Assembly: GCF_009861525.1 (NCBI RefSeq)
Contig: NZ_WVHL01000003.1
Coordinates: 868,001 to 932,000 of the forward strand
From: Pseudomonas sp. LD120
GTDB lineage: Bacteria > Pseudomonadota > Gammaproteobacteria > Pseudomonadales > Pseudomonadaceae
Direction: 5' to 3'
DNA length: 64,000 nucleotides
Part shown: in pieces, positions 19,589 through 32,100 of the stretch
Layout: the number at the start of each line of letters is the position of its first letter
Numbering within the stretch: the stretch's first letter is position 1
The notes under the pieces: generated by a model
Seen by the model: only the letters and a program-made list of their open reading frames with translations
The model's database searches: none
What the model was told of the DNA's origin: nothing
Translations under genes and position numbers: made by a program

Positions 19589-22500
19589 TGGACAACACCA
19601 CCGCGCTGAAAATTGTCAAAGGCTTCATCCTGCTACCCCTGGAGAAGCGCAAGGTCTACCTGCAGAAGATGCTCGAACAGGGCATCTCACCGGCCAACCT
19701 GCCGATTCCCGAAGTGCGCCTGAGTCAGGAGCGCCTGCCGCTGTCCTATGCCCAGCAACGCCAGTGGTTCCTCTGGCAACTGGCGCCCGAGAGCGCCGCC
19801 TATCACATTCCCAAGGCCCTGCGCCTGCGCGGAAAACTCAATATCGAGGCCCTGCAGCGCAGCTTCGACAGCCTGATCGCCCGCCATGAAAGCCTGCGCA
19901 CCCATTTCGTCGAGGAGGCTGACACGGCGCTGCAGGTGGTAGCCCCCGAGGCGCGTCTGGAACTGGTGCGCCAGGCACTGTCGGCGCAGGCGAGCGAACA
20001 GCAGATCCAGGCGGCCGTGCAGGACTTCGTCCAGGCCCAGACCCGGCAGTTGTTCGATCTGCTGGCCGGGCCGCTGCTCAGGGTCGCTCTGTTGCAGGTG
20101 GCCGAGGATGACCATGTGTTGGTGCTGACCCAGCATCACATCGTTTCCGATGGCGGGTCGATGCAGGTCATGGTGGATGAGCTGATCGCGCTCTACATCG
20201 GCCATTGCCAGGGCCAGACGGCGCCGTTACCGGCGCTGGCGATCCAGTATGCCGACTACGCCCTCTGGCAGCGGCACTGGATGGAGGCCGGTGAAAAGGA
20301 CCGGCAACTGGCCTACTGGACGGCGCAACTGGGCGGCGAGCAGCCCTTGCTCGAACTGCCTCTGGATCGCCCGCGCCCCGCGGTGCAGAGCCATCGGGGC
20401 GGGCGCCTGGAGCTGACCCTGGAGCAGCCGTTGAGTGAAGCCCTGGGCAGCCTGGCCCAGCAGGAAGGGGTGACCCTGTTCATGCTGTTGCTGGCTTCTT
20501 TCCAGACCCTGTTGCACCGCTACAGCGGCCAGGCCGATATCCGCGTCGGCGTGCCCATTGCCAACCGCAACCGGGTCGAGACCGAGCGCCTGATCGGCTT
20601 CTTCGTCAACACCCAGGTGCTCAAGGCCGAGATCGACGGGCAGATGTCCTTCAGCCAGTTGTTGCAGCAGGTACGCCAGACCGCCCTGGCGGCGCAGGCG
20701 CACCAGGACCTGCCTTTCGAGCAACTGGTAGAGGCCTTGCAGCCGGAGCGCAGCCTGAGCCACAACCCGCTGTTCCAGGTGATGTTCAACCACCAGGTGG
20801 AAGTGGCGGGCGCAGCCAGGCCCCTGAACCTGCCGGGCCTGAGCATCGAGGCCCTGGACTCCCAAGGGCAGTCGGCGCAGTTCGACCTGACCCTGGACAC
20901 CGTGGAAACCCAGGGTCGGATCGCCGCGTCCCTGGTCTATGCCACCGATGTGTTCGACGCCGCCACCATCGAGCGTCTGGCCGTCCATTGGCGCCAGTTG
21001 CTGCAAGGTGTGGTCCGCCAGCCGCAACAGCGCATCGGCCTGCTGCCCTTGCTTGCGGCCGACGAGCAGACGCAGATCCTTGGCCAGTGGAACCCGCAGC
21101 CGCAGGCATTCCCTTCGCGGGCCTGCCTCCATCAGCTGATCGAGGCCCAGGCCGCCAGGGCACCCCAGGCCATTGCCCTGACCTGCGCCGGGCAGAGCCT
21201 GGACTACCAGCAGCTCAACGAGCGGGCCAACCGTCTGGCGCACAAGCTCATCGAGCAGGGTGTGGGGCCCAATGTGCTGGTGGGGCTGGCGGTGGAACGC
21301 AGTCTGGAGATGGTCATCGGCCTGCTGGCGATCCTCAAGGCCGGCGGTGCCTATGTGCCGCTGGACCCGGCCTATCCCCAGGATCGCCTGCAGCACATGA
21401 TGCAGGACAGCGCCATCGCGTTGCTGCTGACCCAGGGGCATCTGCTGCAGGGCTTGCCGGCGTTTGCCGGCAGTACCTGGTTGCTGGAGCAGCCTCTGGA
21501 CGGCTACCGGGTCGACAACCCCGAGGTCGGGGTGACGCCCGAAGACCTGGCCTACGTGATCTACACCTCCGGCTCCACCGGCAAGCCCAAGGGCACCTTG
21601 CAGCCGCACCACAACGTCCTGCGCCTGTTCGCGGCCACCCAGGAGTGGTTCCAGTTCGGCGCCGAGGATGTCTGGAGCCTGTTCCACTCCTATGCGTTCG
21701 ACTTCTCGGTGTGGGAGATCTTCGGTGCCCTGCTGTACGGCGGGCGGCTGCTGATCGTGCCCCAGGAGGTGGCGCGCTCGGCCCAGGACTTCTACCCGCT
21801 GCTCTGCAGCGAGGGCGTGACGGTGCTCAACCAGACGCCGTCGGCGTTCCGCCAGTTGATGCACGTGGCCTGCAGCGCCGAGCCTGTGCATCGGTTGCGC
21901 TACATCGTGTTCGGTGGCGAGGCCCTGGAGGTCAATACCCTGCAACCCTGGTTCCAGCGTTTCGGCGATCAGCGCCCGCAGCTGGTGAACATGTACGGCA
22001 TCACCGAAACCACGGTGCACGTGACCTACCGTCCCTTGACCCGGGCGGACCTGAGCCTGACGGGGGCCAGCCCGATTGGCGAGCTGATTCCCGACATGGC
22101 CTGGTACCTGCTGGACGGCAACCTGCAACCGGTGCCCAAGGGCTGCGTCGGTGAGCTGTATGTGGGGCGTGCGGGGTTGGCCTGGGGCTACCTGAATCGC
22201 GGCGACTTGAGTGCGGCGCGGTTTGTCCCGGATCCGTTTGGCGAGGCCGGTGGGCGTCTCTATCGCACCGGCGATCTGGCGCGTTATCAGGCCGACGGTT
22301 CGATCGGCTACATCGGTCGTATCGACCATCAAGTGAAGATTCGCGGTTTCCGCATCGAGCTGGGGGAGATTGAGGCGCGGCTGCTGGAGTTGCCCGCCGT
22401 GCGCGAGGCGGTGGTGCTGGCTGCGGATGGCCCCGATGGCCCGCAACTGGTGGCCTATGTGGTGCCCGTCGGCCTGGACTGGAACGGCCAGGACCCGCTT

Positions 22501-25500
22501 GTCGAGCAACTGCCACTGCGCGACGCCATCAAGGCCGGGCTGCGCGAGCACCTGCCGGGCTACATGGTGCCGGCCCATGTGCTGTTCCTCCCGGCGCTGC
22601 CCCTGACTGCCAACGGCAAGCTCAATCGCAGTGCCTTGCCGACCATCGATGGCAGCCTGTTGCAGCAGGCCCATGTGGCCCCGCGCAGCGAGCGTGAACA
22701 GCAGGTGGCGGGGATCTGGGCCCAGGTGCTGAAGCTGGAGAAGGTCGGCTTGAGCGATAACTTCTTCGAACTCGGCGGTCACTCATTGCTGGCCACCCAA
22801 GTGATGTCGCGCATCCGCCAGGAACTGGGGATCGAAGCGCCGCTCAAGTGGCTGTTCGAAGGCGAGACGCTGGAAGAGTTCGTCCGCCTGCTGGGTGCGG
22901 AAACCGCCGAACAACTGCAACCGATGCCCCTGGTGGACCGGCAGCAGCCGCTGGCGGTGTCCTATGCCCAGGAACGCCAGTGGTTCCTCTGGCAGCTGGA
23001 CCCTGACAGCAGCGCCTATCACATCCCCATGGCCCTGCGCCTGCGTGGCTTGCTGGATAGCCGGGCCCTGCAAAGCAGTTTCGATGCCTTGATCGCCCGC
23101 CATGAAAGCTTGCGCACGCACTTTCTCGAGAGCGCCCGGGGCCTGACCCAGGTGATCGCGGCCCAGGCCCGTTTGCCCATCAGCCAGCAGGACTTGTCCC
23201 TGCTGGTGGAGGCCGGCAACACCGATGACTTGGTCAAGCAGGTCATCGACACCCAGGTGCGTCAGCCGTTCGACCTGCGCCAGGGGCCGCTGTTGCGGGC
23301 AACCCTGGTGCGCCTGGCGGCGGACGAGCATGTGCTGGTGCTGGTCCAGCACCACATCGTCTCTGATGGCTGGTCGATGCAGGTGATGGTGGAGGAGCTG
23401 ATCCGGCTCTATGGCGCTTATAGCCAGGGGCAGCCGGCCGAGTTGCCGGCGCTGGCGGTGCAGTACGCGGACTACGCGGCCTGGCAACGCCAGTGGATGG
23501 AGGCGGGTGAGCGCGAGCGGCAACTGGATTACTGGTTGCAGCAACTGGAAGGCGGCGCCCAGGTCCTGGACCTGCCCCTGGACCATCCACGGCCGTTGCA
23601 GCAAAGCCACCAGGGCGCGCGCCATGGCATCAGCCTGGATGGCGCCTTGCCGGGGGCCCTGAAACAGCTGGCGCAGCGCGAAGGGGTCACGCTGTTCATG
23701 CTGCTGCTGGCCTCGTTCCAGGTGCTGCTGCACCGCTACAGCGGCCAGGCGGACATCCGCGTTGGCGTGCCGACCGCCAACCGCAATCGGGTCGAGACCG
23801 AGCGCCTGATCGGCTTCTTCGTCAACACTCAGGTGCTCAAGGCCGAGGTCGACGGGCAACTGAAGTTCAGCGACTTTCTGCGTCAGGTCAAAGCGTGCGC
23901 CCTGGAGGCCCAGGCGCATCAGGACCTGCCTTTCGAACAGCTGGTGGAAGCCCTCAAGCCAGAGCGCAGCCTGAGCTACAGTCCGCTGTTTCAGGTGATG
24001 TTCAACCACCAGGCCGCCGCTCGCCAAGGCGCCGAGGCCTTGGCGGTTCCGGGGTTGCAGGTGCAGATGCTCCAGGGCGAGGACAGCACGACCCAGTTCG
24101 ACCTGAGCCTGGACACCTTCGAATCCGAGGATGGGCTCTGGGCTTCCCTGACCTATGCCACCGACCTGTTCGAGGCGTCCACCATCGAGCGTCTGGGCCA
24201 GTCCTGGGTGCAGTTGCTGCAGGGCATTGTCCAGCAACCCGGGCAGCGCCTGGGGGACCTGCCGCTGCTGGGGGCTGCCGAGCAGCACCAACGGCTGCAC
24301 GAGTGGACCCCGACTACCGGTGAGTTCCCCTGCGATGGCTGTGTGCAGCAACTGGTGGAAGCACAGGTACAGAAAAGCCCCGACGCCGAAGCGCTGTTGT
24401 TCGCCGGCCAGCGCCTGAGCTACCGGGAACTCAATGCCCGGGCCAACCGTCTGGCGCACAAGCTGATCGAACTGGGCGTGGGGCCTGAAGTACGGGTGGG
24501 CGTGGCCCTGCAGCGCACCCCGGAAATGGTCGTGGCGCTGCTGGCGGTGCTCAAGGCCGGTGGCGCCTATGTGCCGCTGGACCCGGATTATCCACAGGAT
24601 CGTCTGGCCCACATGCTGCGCGACAGTCAGGCGCAGATCCTGCTGACCGAAAGCGCCTTGCTGTCGCTGCTGCCGTCCGTGGAATCCTTGCAGACCCTGC
24701 AACTGGATGCCCAGCCGGGCTGGCTGGACGCGCATTCGCCGGAAAATCCGCCGCAGCGAGCTACTGCGGACAATCTGGCTTATGTGATCTACACCTCCGG
24801 CTCCACCGGCCTGCCCAAGGGCGTGGCGATTGCCCATCGCAACGTGCTGGCGCTGATCGACTGGTCGAGCCGGGTGTACAGCGCCGATGACCTGCAAGGG
24901 GTGCTGGCCTCGACTTCGATCTGCTTCGACCTGTCGGTGTGGGAGCTGTTTGTCACCCTGTCCAGCGGCGGCTCCATCGTCCTGGCGCGCAATGCCCTGG
25001 AGCTTCCGGAGCTGGCGGATCGTGATCGGGTGCGCTTGATCAACACCGTGCCCTCGGCGATTGCCGCACTACAGCGCAGCGGGCAGATTCCGCCTAGCGT
25101 GCGGATCATCAACCTGGCGGGCGAACCACTGAAGCAGGCCTTGGTGGATAGCCTTTATCAGCAGCCCGGGCTGGTGCATGTCTACGACCTGTACGGCCCT
25201 TCGGAAGACACCACCTACTCGACCTACACCCGGCGCGAGGCGGGAGGGCAGGCCAATATCGGCCGGGCCATCAGCCACACCCAGAGCTACATCCTCAGCC
25301 CGGACCTGCAACCGGTGCCGGTGGGCAGTGCCGGCGAGTTGTACCTGGCCGGTGCCGGGGTGACGCGCGGCTACCTGGCGCGCCCAGGGCTGACCGCCGA
25401 GAAGTTCGTGCCCAATCCGTTTTCCAGCGACGGTGGCCGGGTGTACCGCACCGGCGACCTGACCCGTTACCGCACCGATGGGGTGATCGAGTACATCGGC

Positions 25501-26175
25501 CGCATCGACCATCAGGTGAAGATCCGCGGTTTCCGTATCGAGCTGGGTGAAATCGAAGCGCGGCTGGTGCAGCAGGCGGCGGTGCGTGAAGCCTTTGTCC
25601 TGGCCCATGACAGTGAGAACGGCCAGCAACTGGTGGCCTATATCGTGCCGAGCGACGCCGCAATGGCGGTGGCGGGGGACGCCCAGGCGGCCCTGCGCGA
25701 AAGCATCAAGACGGCGCTGAAAGAGCATGTGCCGGACTACATGGTGCCGGCCTATTTGCTGTTCCTCGAAGCGTTGCCGCTGACACCGAACGGCAAGCTC
25801 GATCGCAAGGCCCTGCCCAAGGTCGACGCCCAGCAGATGCAGCAGGTCTACGTGGCGCCGCAGAGCGAACTGGAGCAACAGATCGCGGCGATCTGGGCCG
25901 ATGTGCTGAAGCTGGAGCGGGTGGGCATGACCGATAACTTCTTCGAGCTGGGCGGCCACTCCTTGCTGGTGGCGCAGGTGGTGACCCGGGTCAAGCAGCA
26001 GCTGGGCGTGGATATGCCCATCAAGTCGCTGTTCGGCGCGGAAAGCCTTGCGGCCTTTGTCGAGAAGGTTCAGGCCCTGCGCCAGACAACTTCTTCACTG
26101 CAGGATGAATTGGCTAAATCTTTGGAGGCCCTCAAACGTTTATCTCCCGATGATCTTGAAAAAATAATTTCTTAG
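19588..26175 (+). CDS. pvdJ: pyoverdine NRPS PvdJ: two modules (Thr, Ala)
   Basis: A 2195-residue synthetase, C-A-T-C-A-T. C1 51-490 (HHIVSDG at 183), A1 513-1020 (TSGSTG near 660), T Ser1066; C2 1122-1560 (HHIVSDG at 1255), A2 1585-2085, T Ser2125. There is no epimerase domain and both C domains are of the L-L type, so residues 4 and 5 stay L. Pocket codes: A1 DFWNVGMVHK, one change from the threonine code; A2 DLWNNALTYK, one change from a common alanine code. GGAGG precedes the ATG, which overlaps the pvdI stop by one base (TAATG), indicating translational coupling. After the last T domain a charged tail of about 45 residues (ending [14 protein letters not shown]) probably docks with PvdD. 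Confidence 0.95.
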   Translation: MDNTTALKIVKGFILLPLEKRKVYLQKMLEQGISPANLPIPEVRLSQERLPLSYAQQRQWFLWQLAPESAAYHIPKALRLRGKLNIEALQRSFDSLIARHESLRTHFVEEADTALQVVAPEARLELVRQALSAQASEQQIQAAVQDFVQAQTRQLFDLLAGPLLRVALLQVAEDDHVLVLTQHHIVSDGGSMQVMVDELIALYIGHCQGQTAPLPALAIQYADYALWQRHWMEAGEKDRQLAYWTAQLGGEQPLLELPLDRPRPAVQSHRGGRLELTLEQPLSEALGSLAQQEGVTLFMLLLASFQTLLHRYSGQADIRVGVPIANRNRVETERLIGFFVNTQVLKAEIDGQMSFSQLLQQVRQTALAAQAHQDLPFEQLVEALQPERSLSHNPLFQVMFNHQVEVAGAARPLNLPGLSIEALDSQGQSAQFDLTLDTVETQGRIAASLVYATDVFDAATIERLAVHWRQLLQGVVRQPQQRIGLLPLLAADEQTQILGQWNPQPQAFPSRACLHQLIEAQAARAPQAIALTCAGQSLDYQQLNERANRLAHKLIEQGVGPNVLVGLAVERSLEMVIGLLAILKAGGAYVPLDPAYPQDRLQHMMQDSAIALLLTQGHLLQGLPAFAGSTWLLEQPLDGYRVDNPEVGVTPEDLAYVIYTSGSTGKPKGTLQPHHNVLRLFAATQEWFQFGAEDVWSLFHSYAFDFSVWEIFGALLYGGRLLIVPQEVARSAQDFYPLLCSEGVTVLNQTPSAFRQLMHVACSAEPVHRLRYIVFGGEALEVNTLQPWFQRFGDQRPQLVNMYGITETTVHVTYRPLTRADLSLTGASPIGELIPDMAWYLLDGNLQPVPKGCVGELYVGRAGLAWGYLNRGDLSAARFVPDPFGEAGGRLYRTGDLARYQADGSIGYIGRIDHQVKIRGFRIELGEIEARLLELPAVREAVVLAADGPDGPQLVAYVVPVGLDWNGQDPLVEQLPLRDAIKAGLREHLPGYMVPAHVLFLPALPLTANGKLNRSALPTIDGSLLQQAHVAPRSEREQQVAGIWAQVLKLEKVGLSDNFFELGGHSLLATQVMSRIRQELGIEAPLKWLFEGETLEEFVRLLGAETAEQLQPMPLVDRQQPLAVSYAQERQWFLWQLDPDSSAYHIPMALRLRGLLDSRALQSSFDALIARHESLRTHFLESARGLTQVIAAQARLPISQQDLSLLVEAGNTDDLVKQVIDTQVRQPFDLRQGPLLRATLVRLAADEHVLVLVQHHIVSDGWSMQVMVEELIRLYGAYSQGQPAELPALAVQYADYAAWQRQWMEAGERERQLDYWLQQLEGGAQVLDLPLDHPRPLQQSHQGARHGISLDGALPGALKQLAQREGVTLFMLLLASFQVLLHRYSGQADIRVGVPTANRNRVETERLIGFFVNTQVLKAEVDGQLKFSDFLRQVKACALEAQAHQDLPFEQLVEALKPERSLSYSPLFQVMFNHQAAARQGAEALAVPGLQVQMLQGEDSTTQFDLSLDTFESEDGLWASLTYATDLFEASTIERLGQSWVQLLQGIVQQPGQRLGDLPLLGAAEQHQRLHEWTPTTGEFPCDGCVQQLVEAQVQKSPDAEALLFAGQRLSYRELNARANRLAHKLIELGVGPEVRVGVALQRTPEMVVALLAVLKAGGAYVPLDPDYPQDRLAHMLRDSQAQILLTESALLSLLPSVESLQTLQLDAQPGWLDAHSPENPPQRATADNLAYVIYTSGSTGLPKGVAIAHRNVLALIDWSSRVYSADDLQGVLASTSICFDLSVWELFVTLSSGGSIVLARNALELPELADRDRVRLINTVPSAIAALQRSGQIPPSVRIINLAGEPLKQALVDSLYQQPGLVHVYDLYGPSEDTTYSTYTRREAGGQANIGRAISHTQSYILSPDLQPVPVGSAGELYLAGAGVTRGYLARPGLTAEKFVPNPFSSDGGRVYRTGDLTRYRTDGVIEYIGRIDHQVKIRGFRIELGEIEARLVQQAAVREAFVLAHDSENGQQLVAYIVPSDAAMAVAGDAQAALRESIKTALKEHVPDYMVPAYLLFLEALPLTPNGKLDRKALPKVDAQQMQQVYVAPQSELEQQIAAIWADVLKLERVGMTDNFFELGGHSLLVAQVVTRVKQQLGVDMPIKSLFGAESLAAFVEKVQALRQTTSSLQDELAKSLEALKRLSPDDLEKIIS
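24094..25660 (+). repeat. near-identical adenylation cassette, copy A (pvdJ module 2)
   Basis: This stretch matches 27457-29023 in pvdD module 1 at a constant offset of 3,363 bases with very few substitutions. Similarity continues beyond 25660 after a small indel of a few codons. It covers the C-A linker and almost the whole alanine A domain. Confidence 0.9.
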
Positions 26176-26187
26176 GCGAGGTAGTAC

Positions 26188-29100
26188 ATGCAAGCTTTAA
26201 TCGATTCGGTAGGCACGCTTTCTTCCAAAGAAAGAAGGGCCCTGGCGATTTTGCTTAAAGAAAAGGGCATCAACCTCTTTGGTATCGCTCCTATCTGCAG
26301 CCGCGGCGCCGACGAGGCGCCGGTTCTCTCCTATACCCAGGAAAGCCAATGGTTCCTTTGGCAACTGGAGCCCGACAGCACCGCGTACCACATCACCACG
26401 GCGCTGCGCTTGACCGGAGAACTGGACCTCGACGCGCTGCGCCATGCATTCGATACCCTGATTGCCCGGCATGAAACCCTGCGCACTACCTTTTCAGAAG
26501 ACGATGGAACGGCGGTACAGGTGGTGCACCCACCGGCACCGCTGGACATCGAGGTCATCGAACTGCACGCCGGCGGCCTGTCCTATGAGGCCCAGGTCCA
26601 TGCCCTGACCGACAGCCAGTGTCAGCCACCCTTCGATTTGCGCAATGGCCCGCTGCTGCGGGCCAAATTGCTGCAGGTGGCGGCAGACGAACATGTGCTG
26701 GTCCTGACCCAGCACCACATCGTGTCCGATGGCTGGTCGATGCAGGTGATGGTGGAGGAGCTGATCCAGCTTTATGCCGGCTACCGCCAGGGGCGCACCG
26801 TCAGCCTGCCGGACCTGCCGATTCAATACGCCGACTATGCCAACTGGCAACGCCAGTGGATGGACGCCGGCGAGCGTGAACGTCAGTTGGGCTACTGGCT
26901 GGAGCAACTGGCCGGGGAGCAACCCTTGCTGATGCTGCCGCTGGACCATGCGCGCCCGGCGATCCAGAGCTATCGGGGGGCGTTGCTGGATATTGCATTG
27001 CCCGAAGAGCTGCGCCTGGGCCTCAAACAACTGGCGCAGCGCGAAGGGGCGACCCTGTTCATGCTGCTGCTGGCCTCGTTCCAGGTGCTGCTGCACCGCT
27101 ACAGCGGCCAGGCGGACATCCGCGTTGGCGTGCCGACCGCCAACCGCAACCGGGTCGAGACCGAGCGCCTGATCGGCTTTTTCGTCAATACCCAGGTGTT
27201 CAAAGCCGAGGTCGATGGGCAACTGGGCTTCAGTGATTTTCTGCAGCAGGTCAAGCAGACCGCCCTGATGGCCCAGTCCCATCAGGACTTGCCCTTCGAA
27301 CAACTGGTGGAGGCCCTCAAGCCGGAGCGCAGCCTGAGCCACAGCCCGCTGTTCCAGGTGATGTTCAACCATCAGACCGCGGTCAAGAAGGGTGCCCAAA
27401 GCCAGCGCCTGGACGACCTGAGCATCGAGACTTTGAGCTGGCAGGGGCGTGCCGCGCAGTTCGACCTGACCCTGGATACCTTTGAATCCGAGGATGGGCT
27501 CTGGGCTTCCCTGACCTATGCCACCGACCTGTTCGAGGCATCCACCATCGAGCGTCTGGCCCAGTCCTGGGTGCAGTTGCTGCAGGGCATTGTTCAGCAA
27601 CCCGGGCAGCGCCTGGGGGACCTGCCGCTGCTGGGGGCTGCCGAGCAGCACCAACGGCTGCACGAGTGGACCCCGACTACCGGTGAGTTCCCCAGCGATG
27701 GCTGTGTGCAGCAACTGGTGGAAGCACAGGTACAGAAAAGCCCCGGCGCCGAAGCGCTGTTGTTCGCCGGCCAGCGCCTGAGCTACCGGGAACTCAATGC
27801 CCGGGCCAACCGACTGGCGCACAAGCTGATCGAACTGGGCGTGGGGCCTGAAGTGCGGGTGGGCGTGGCCCTGCAACGCACCCCGGAAATGGTCGTGGCG
27901 CTGCTGGCGGTGCTCAAGGCCGGTGGCGCCTATGTGCCGCTGGACCCGGATTATCCACAGGATCGTCTGGCCCACATGCTGCGCGACAGTCAGGCGCAGA
28001 TCCTGTTGACCGAAAGCGCCTTGCTGTCGCTGCTGCCGTCCGTGGAATCCTTGCAGACCCTGCAACTGGATGCCCAGCCGGGTTGGCTGGACGCGCATTC
28101 GCCGGAAAATCCGCCGCAGCGAGCTACTGCGGACAATCTGGCTTATGTGATCTACACCTCCGGCTCCACCGGCCTGCCCAAGGGCGTGGCGATTGCCCAT
28201 CGCAACGTGCTGGCGCTGATCGACTGGTCGAGCCGGGTGTACAGCGCCGATGACCTGCAAGGGGTGCTGGCCTCGACTTCGATCTGCTTCGACCTGTCGG
28301 TGTGGGAGCTGTTTGTCACCCTGTCCAGCGGCGGCTCCATCGTCCTGGCGCGCAATGCCCTGGAGCTGCCGGAGCTGGCGGATCGTGATCGGGTGCGCTT
28401 GATCAACACCGTGCCCTCGGCGATTGCCGCACTACAGCGCAGCGGGCAGATTCCGCCTAGCGTGCGGATCATCAACCTGGCGGGCGAACCACTGAAGCAG
28501 GCCTTGGTGGATAGCCTTTATCAGCAGCCCGGGCTGGTGCATGTCTACGACCTGTACGGCCCTTCGGAAGACACCACCTACTCGACCTACACCCGGCGCG
28601 AGGCGGGAGGGCAGGCCAATATCGGCCGGGCCATCAGCCACACCCAGAGCTACATCCTCAGCCCGGACCTGCAACCGGTGCCGGTGGGCAGTGCCGGCGA
28701 GTTGTACCTGGCCGGTGCCGGGGTGACGCGCGGCTACCTGGCGCGCCCAGGGCTGACCGCCGAGAAGTTCGTGCCCAATCCGTTTTCCAGCGACGGTGGC
28801 CGGGTGTACCGCACCGGCGACCTGACCCGTTACCGCACCGACGGGGTGATCGAGTACATCGGCCGCATCGACCATCAGGTGAAGATCCGCGGTTTCCGTA
28901 TCGAGCTGGGTGAAATCGAAGCGCGGCTGGTGCAGCAGGCGGCGGTGCGTGAAGCCTTTGTCCTGGCCCATGACAGCGAGAGCGGCCAGCAACTGGTGGC
29001 CTATATCGTGCCGAGCGAGGCCACCCCGACCGTCGAGGCCCAGGCCGCCCTGCGCGAAAGCATCAAGACGGCGCTGAAAGAGCATGTGCCGGACTACATG

Positions 29101-32100
29101 GTGCCGGCCTATCTGCTGTTCCTCGAAGCGTTGCCGCTGACCCCTAACGGCAAGCTCGATCGCAAGGCCCTGCCCAAGGTCGACGCCCAGCAGATGCAGC
29201 AGGTCTACGTGGCGCCGCAGAGCGAACTGGAGCAACAGATCGCGGCGATCTGGGCCGATGTGCTGAAGCTTGAGCAGGTCGGTGCGACCGACAACTTCTT
29301 CGAACTGGGCGGTGATTCGATCATCTCGATCCAGGTGGTCAGCCGCGCGCGGCAGGCCGGTATCCGCTTTACTCCACGTGACCTGTTCCAGTACCAGACG
29401 GTACAGGGGCTGGCGGCAGTGGCCGAGCAGGGCGAGGGCGGGGTGCAGATTGACCAGGGCCCGGTGCGTGGCGCAACGGCGCTGCTGCCGGTGCAGCAGT
29501 GGTTCTTCGAGTCGCCCATGAGCGAACGCCATCACTGGAACCAGTCAGTGTTGCTCAAGCCGGCCCAGCCGCTGCGCGCCGAGGTGGTAGAGAACGCCTT
29601 GCAGGCACTGTGGGTGCAGCATGACGCCTTGCGCTTGCAGTTCAGTCAGGAGGCGGATGGCTGGTCGGCGCGGTTTGCCGATGCCGGCCAGCGGCCGGAG
29701 CTGCTCTGGCAGGTCGCCGTGGATGGCGCCCAAGCCATGGAACAGTCGGCAATCGAGGCGCAGCGCAGCCTGAACCTGCAGGACGGGCCGCTGCTGCGGG
29801 CTGTGCTGTTCTGCCTGGAGGACGGCAGCCAGCGCCTGTTGCTGGTGATCCACCACCTGGTGGTGGACGGCGTGTCCTGGCGGATCCTGCTGGAGGACCT
29901 GCAACTGGCCCACACTCAACTCAGCGCCGGCCAGCCCCTGGCATTGCCGGCCAAGACCAGCTCGACCCAGGCCTGGGCCGAGCAGATGCGGGCCTATGCC
30001 CAAGGTGCGGCGCTGCAGGAAGAACTCAAGTACTGGCAGGCCCAGTTGCAGGGTGTCGAGTCGAACCTGCCGCTGGACCGCCCGGTGACCGCATTGCAGA
30101 ACCAGCACGCCAGCAGCCTGAGTTCACGTCTGGACAAGGCCCATACCCAGCGCCTGCTGCAGGATGCCCCGGCGGCCTACCGCACCCAGATCAACGATCT
30201 GCTGCTCACCGCCCTGGCCCGGGTCATCACCCGCTGGACCGGCGCAGCCAGTGCCCTGGTGCAACTGGAAGGCCACGGCCGCGAAGACCTGTTCGACAGC
30301 ATCGACCTGACCCGCACCGTGGGCTGGTTCACCAGCCTGTTCCCGGTGAAGCTCACGCCCCAGGCGTCCCTGGCCGATTCGATCAAGTTCATCAAGGAGC
30401 AACTGCGGGCGGTGCCGAACAAGGGCATCGGCTTTGGCGCCCTGCGTTACCTGGGGGATGCTCAGGCGCAGCAGACCCTGGCCGCCCTGGCCGTGCCGCG
30501 CATCACCTTCAACTACCTGGGCCAGTTCGACGGCAGTTTCGACGAGCAGGATTCCCTGTTCAAACCCAGCGGTGAAGCCAAGGGCGACGACCAGAGCCCG
30601 CTGGCCCCGCTGAGCAACTGGCTGAGCCTGGATGGCCAGGTCTATGGCGGCGAGCTGAGCCTGAGTTGGACCTTCAGCCAGCAAATGTTCGATACCGCCA
30701 CCGTGCAGCGGCTGGCCGACGACTATGCCGAGGAGCTCAAGGCGCTGGTGGCGCATTGCTGTGCACCGGAGCAGGCGGGCGCGACGCCTTCGGACTTCCC
30801 TCTGGCGGGCCTGAACCAGCAGCAACTGGATCGCCTGCCGCTGTCGCTGGCCGCGGTGGAAGACCTCTACCCCCTGTCGCCGATGCAGCAGGGGATGCTG
30901 TTCCATACCCTCTACGAACAGGCCGCGGGCGATTACATCAACCAACTGCGGGTGGACGTGGACGGCCTCGATCCGCTGCGCTTCCAGCAGGCCTGGCAGG
31001 CGGCCATCGATCGGCATGACATCCTGCGCACCGGTTTCATCTGGCAGGGCGAAGTGTCGACGCCGCTGCAAGCGGTGCACAAACACGTTGCCCTGGACTG
31101 CACTGTGCATGACTGGCGCGGCCAGCCGCAGCAGCACGAAGCCCTGGAAACCCTGGCTGAAGCCGAACGCCAGCGTGGCTTCGAGCTGGATGCGGTGCCG
31201 TTGTTGCGCCTGACCCTGGTGCGCACCGACGAGCAGCGCTACCACCTGATCTACACCAACCACCACATCCTGATGGACGGCTGGAGCAACTCGCAGTTGC
31301 TCGGCGAAGTGCTGCAACGCTACGCCGGCCAGGCGCCGAGCCATGCCCCGGGCCGCTACCGGGACTACATCGCCTGGCTGCAGCGCCAGGATGCCCAGGC
31401 CTGTGAAGGCTTCTGGAAAGAGCAACTGCAGGCGCTGGAGGAGCCGACCCGTCTGACCCAGGCGTTGTCCCGGGTCGCGGACCTTGCGGCCGGCGCAGGT
31501 CACGGCAAGCACCATCGTCAGTTGGATCAGGCGCAGACGGCGCCCCTTGGCGAATTTGCCCGGCAGCAGAAGGTCACGGTCAACACCCTGGTGCAGGCGG
31601 CGTGGCTGCTGTTGCTGCAGCGTTGCACCGGGCAGGACAGCGTGGTGTTCGGCGCCACGGTAGCGGGGCGCCCGGCGGAGCTCAAAGGCATCGAGCAGCA
31701 GGTGGGCCTGTTCATCAACACCTTGCCGGTGGTGGCCACGCCACGCCCGGACATGACCGTGAGCCAATGGCTGCAAGCGGTGCAGAGCCGCAACCTGGCG
31801 CTGCGCGACTACGAATACACGCCGCTGTACGAAGTGCAGCGCTGGGCCGGGCTGGGCGGGGATGCGTTGTTCGACAACATCCTGGTGTTCGAGAACTACC
31901 CGGTGTCCGAAGCCCTGGAAAAAGGTGCTCCGGCGCAACTGCGCTTTGGCGCGGTGGGCAACCACGAGCAGACCAACTACCCACTGACCGTCGCGGTGAA
32001 CCTGGGGGCGAGCCTGTCGTTCGAGTTCATCTATGCCCGTGAGTCTTTCTCCGAACCTTCAATGGTGCAGTTGGGCGGGCACTTGCAGGGCCTGTTGCTG

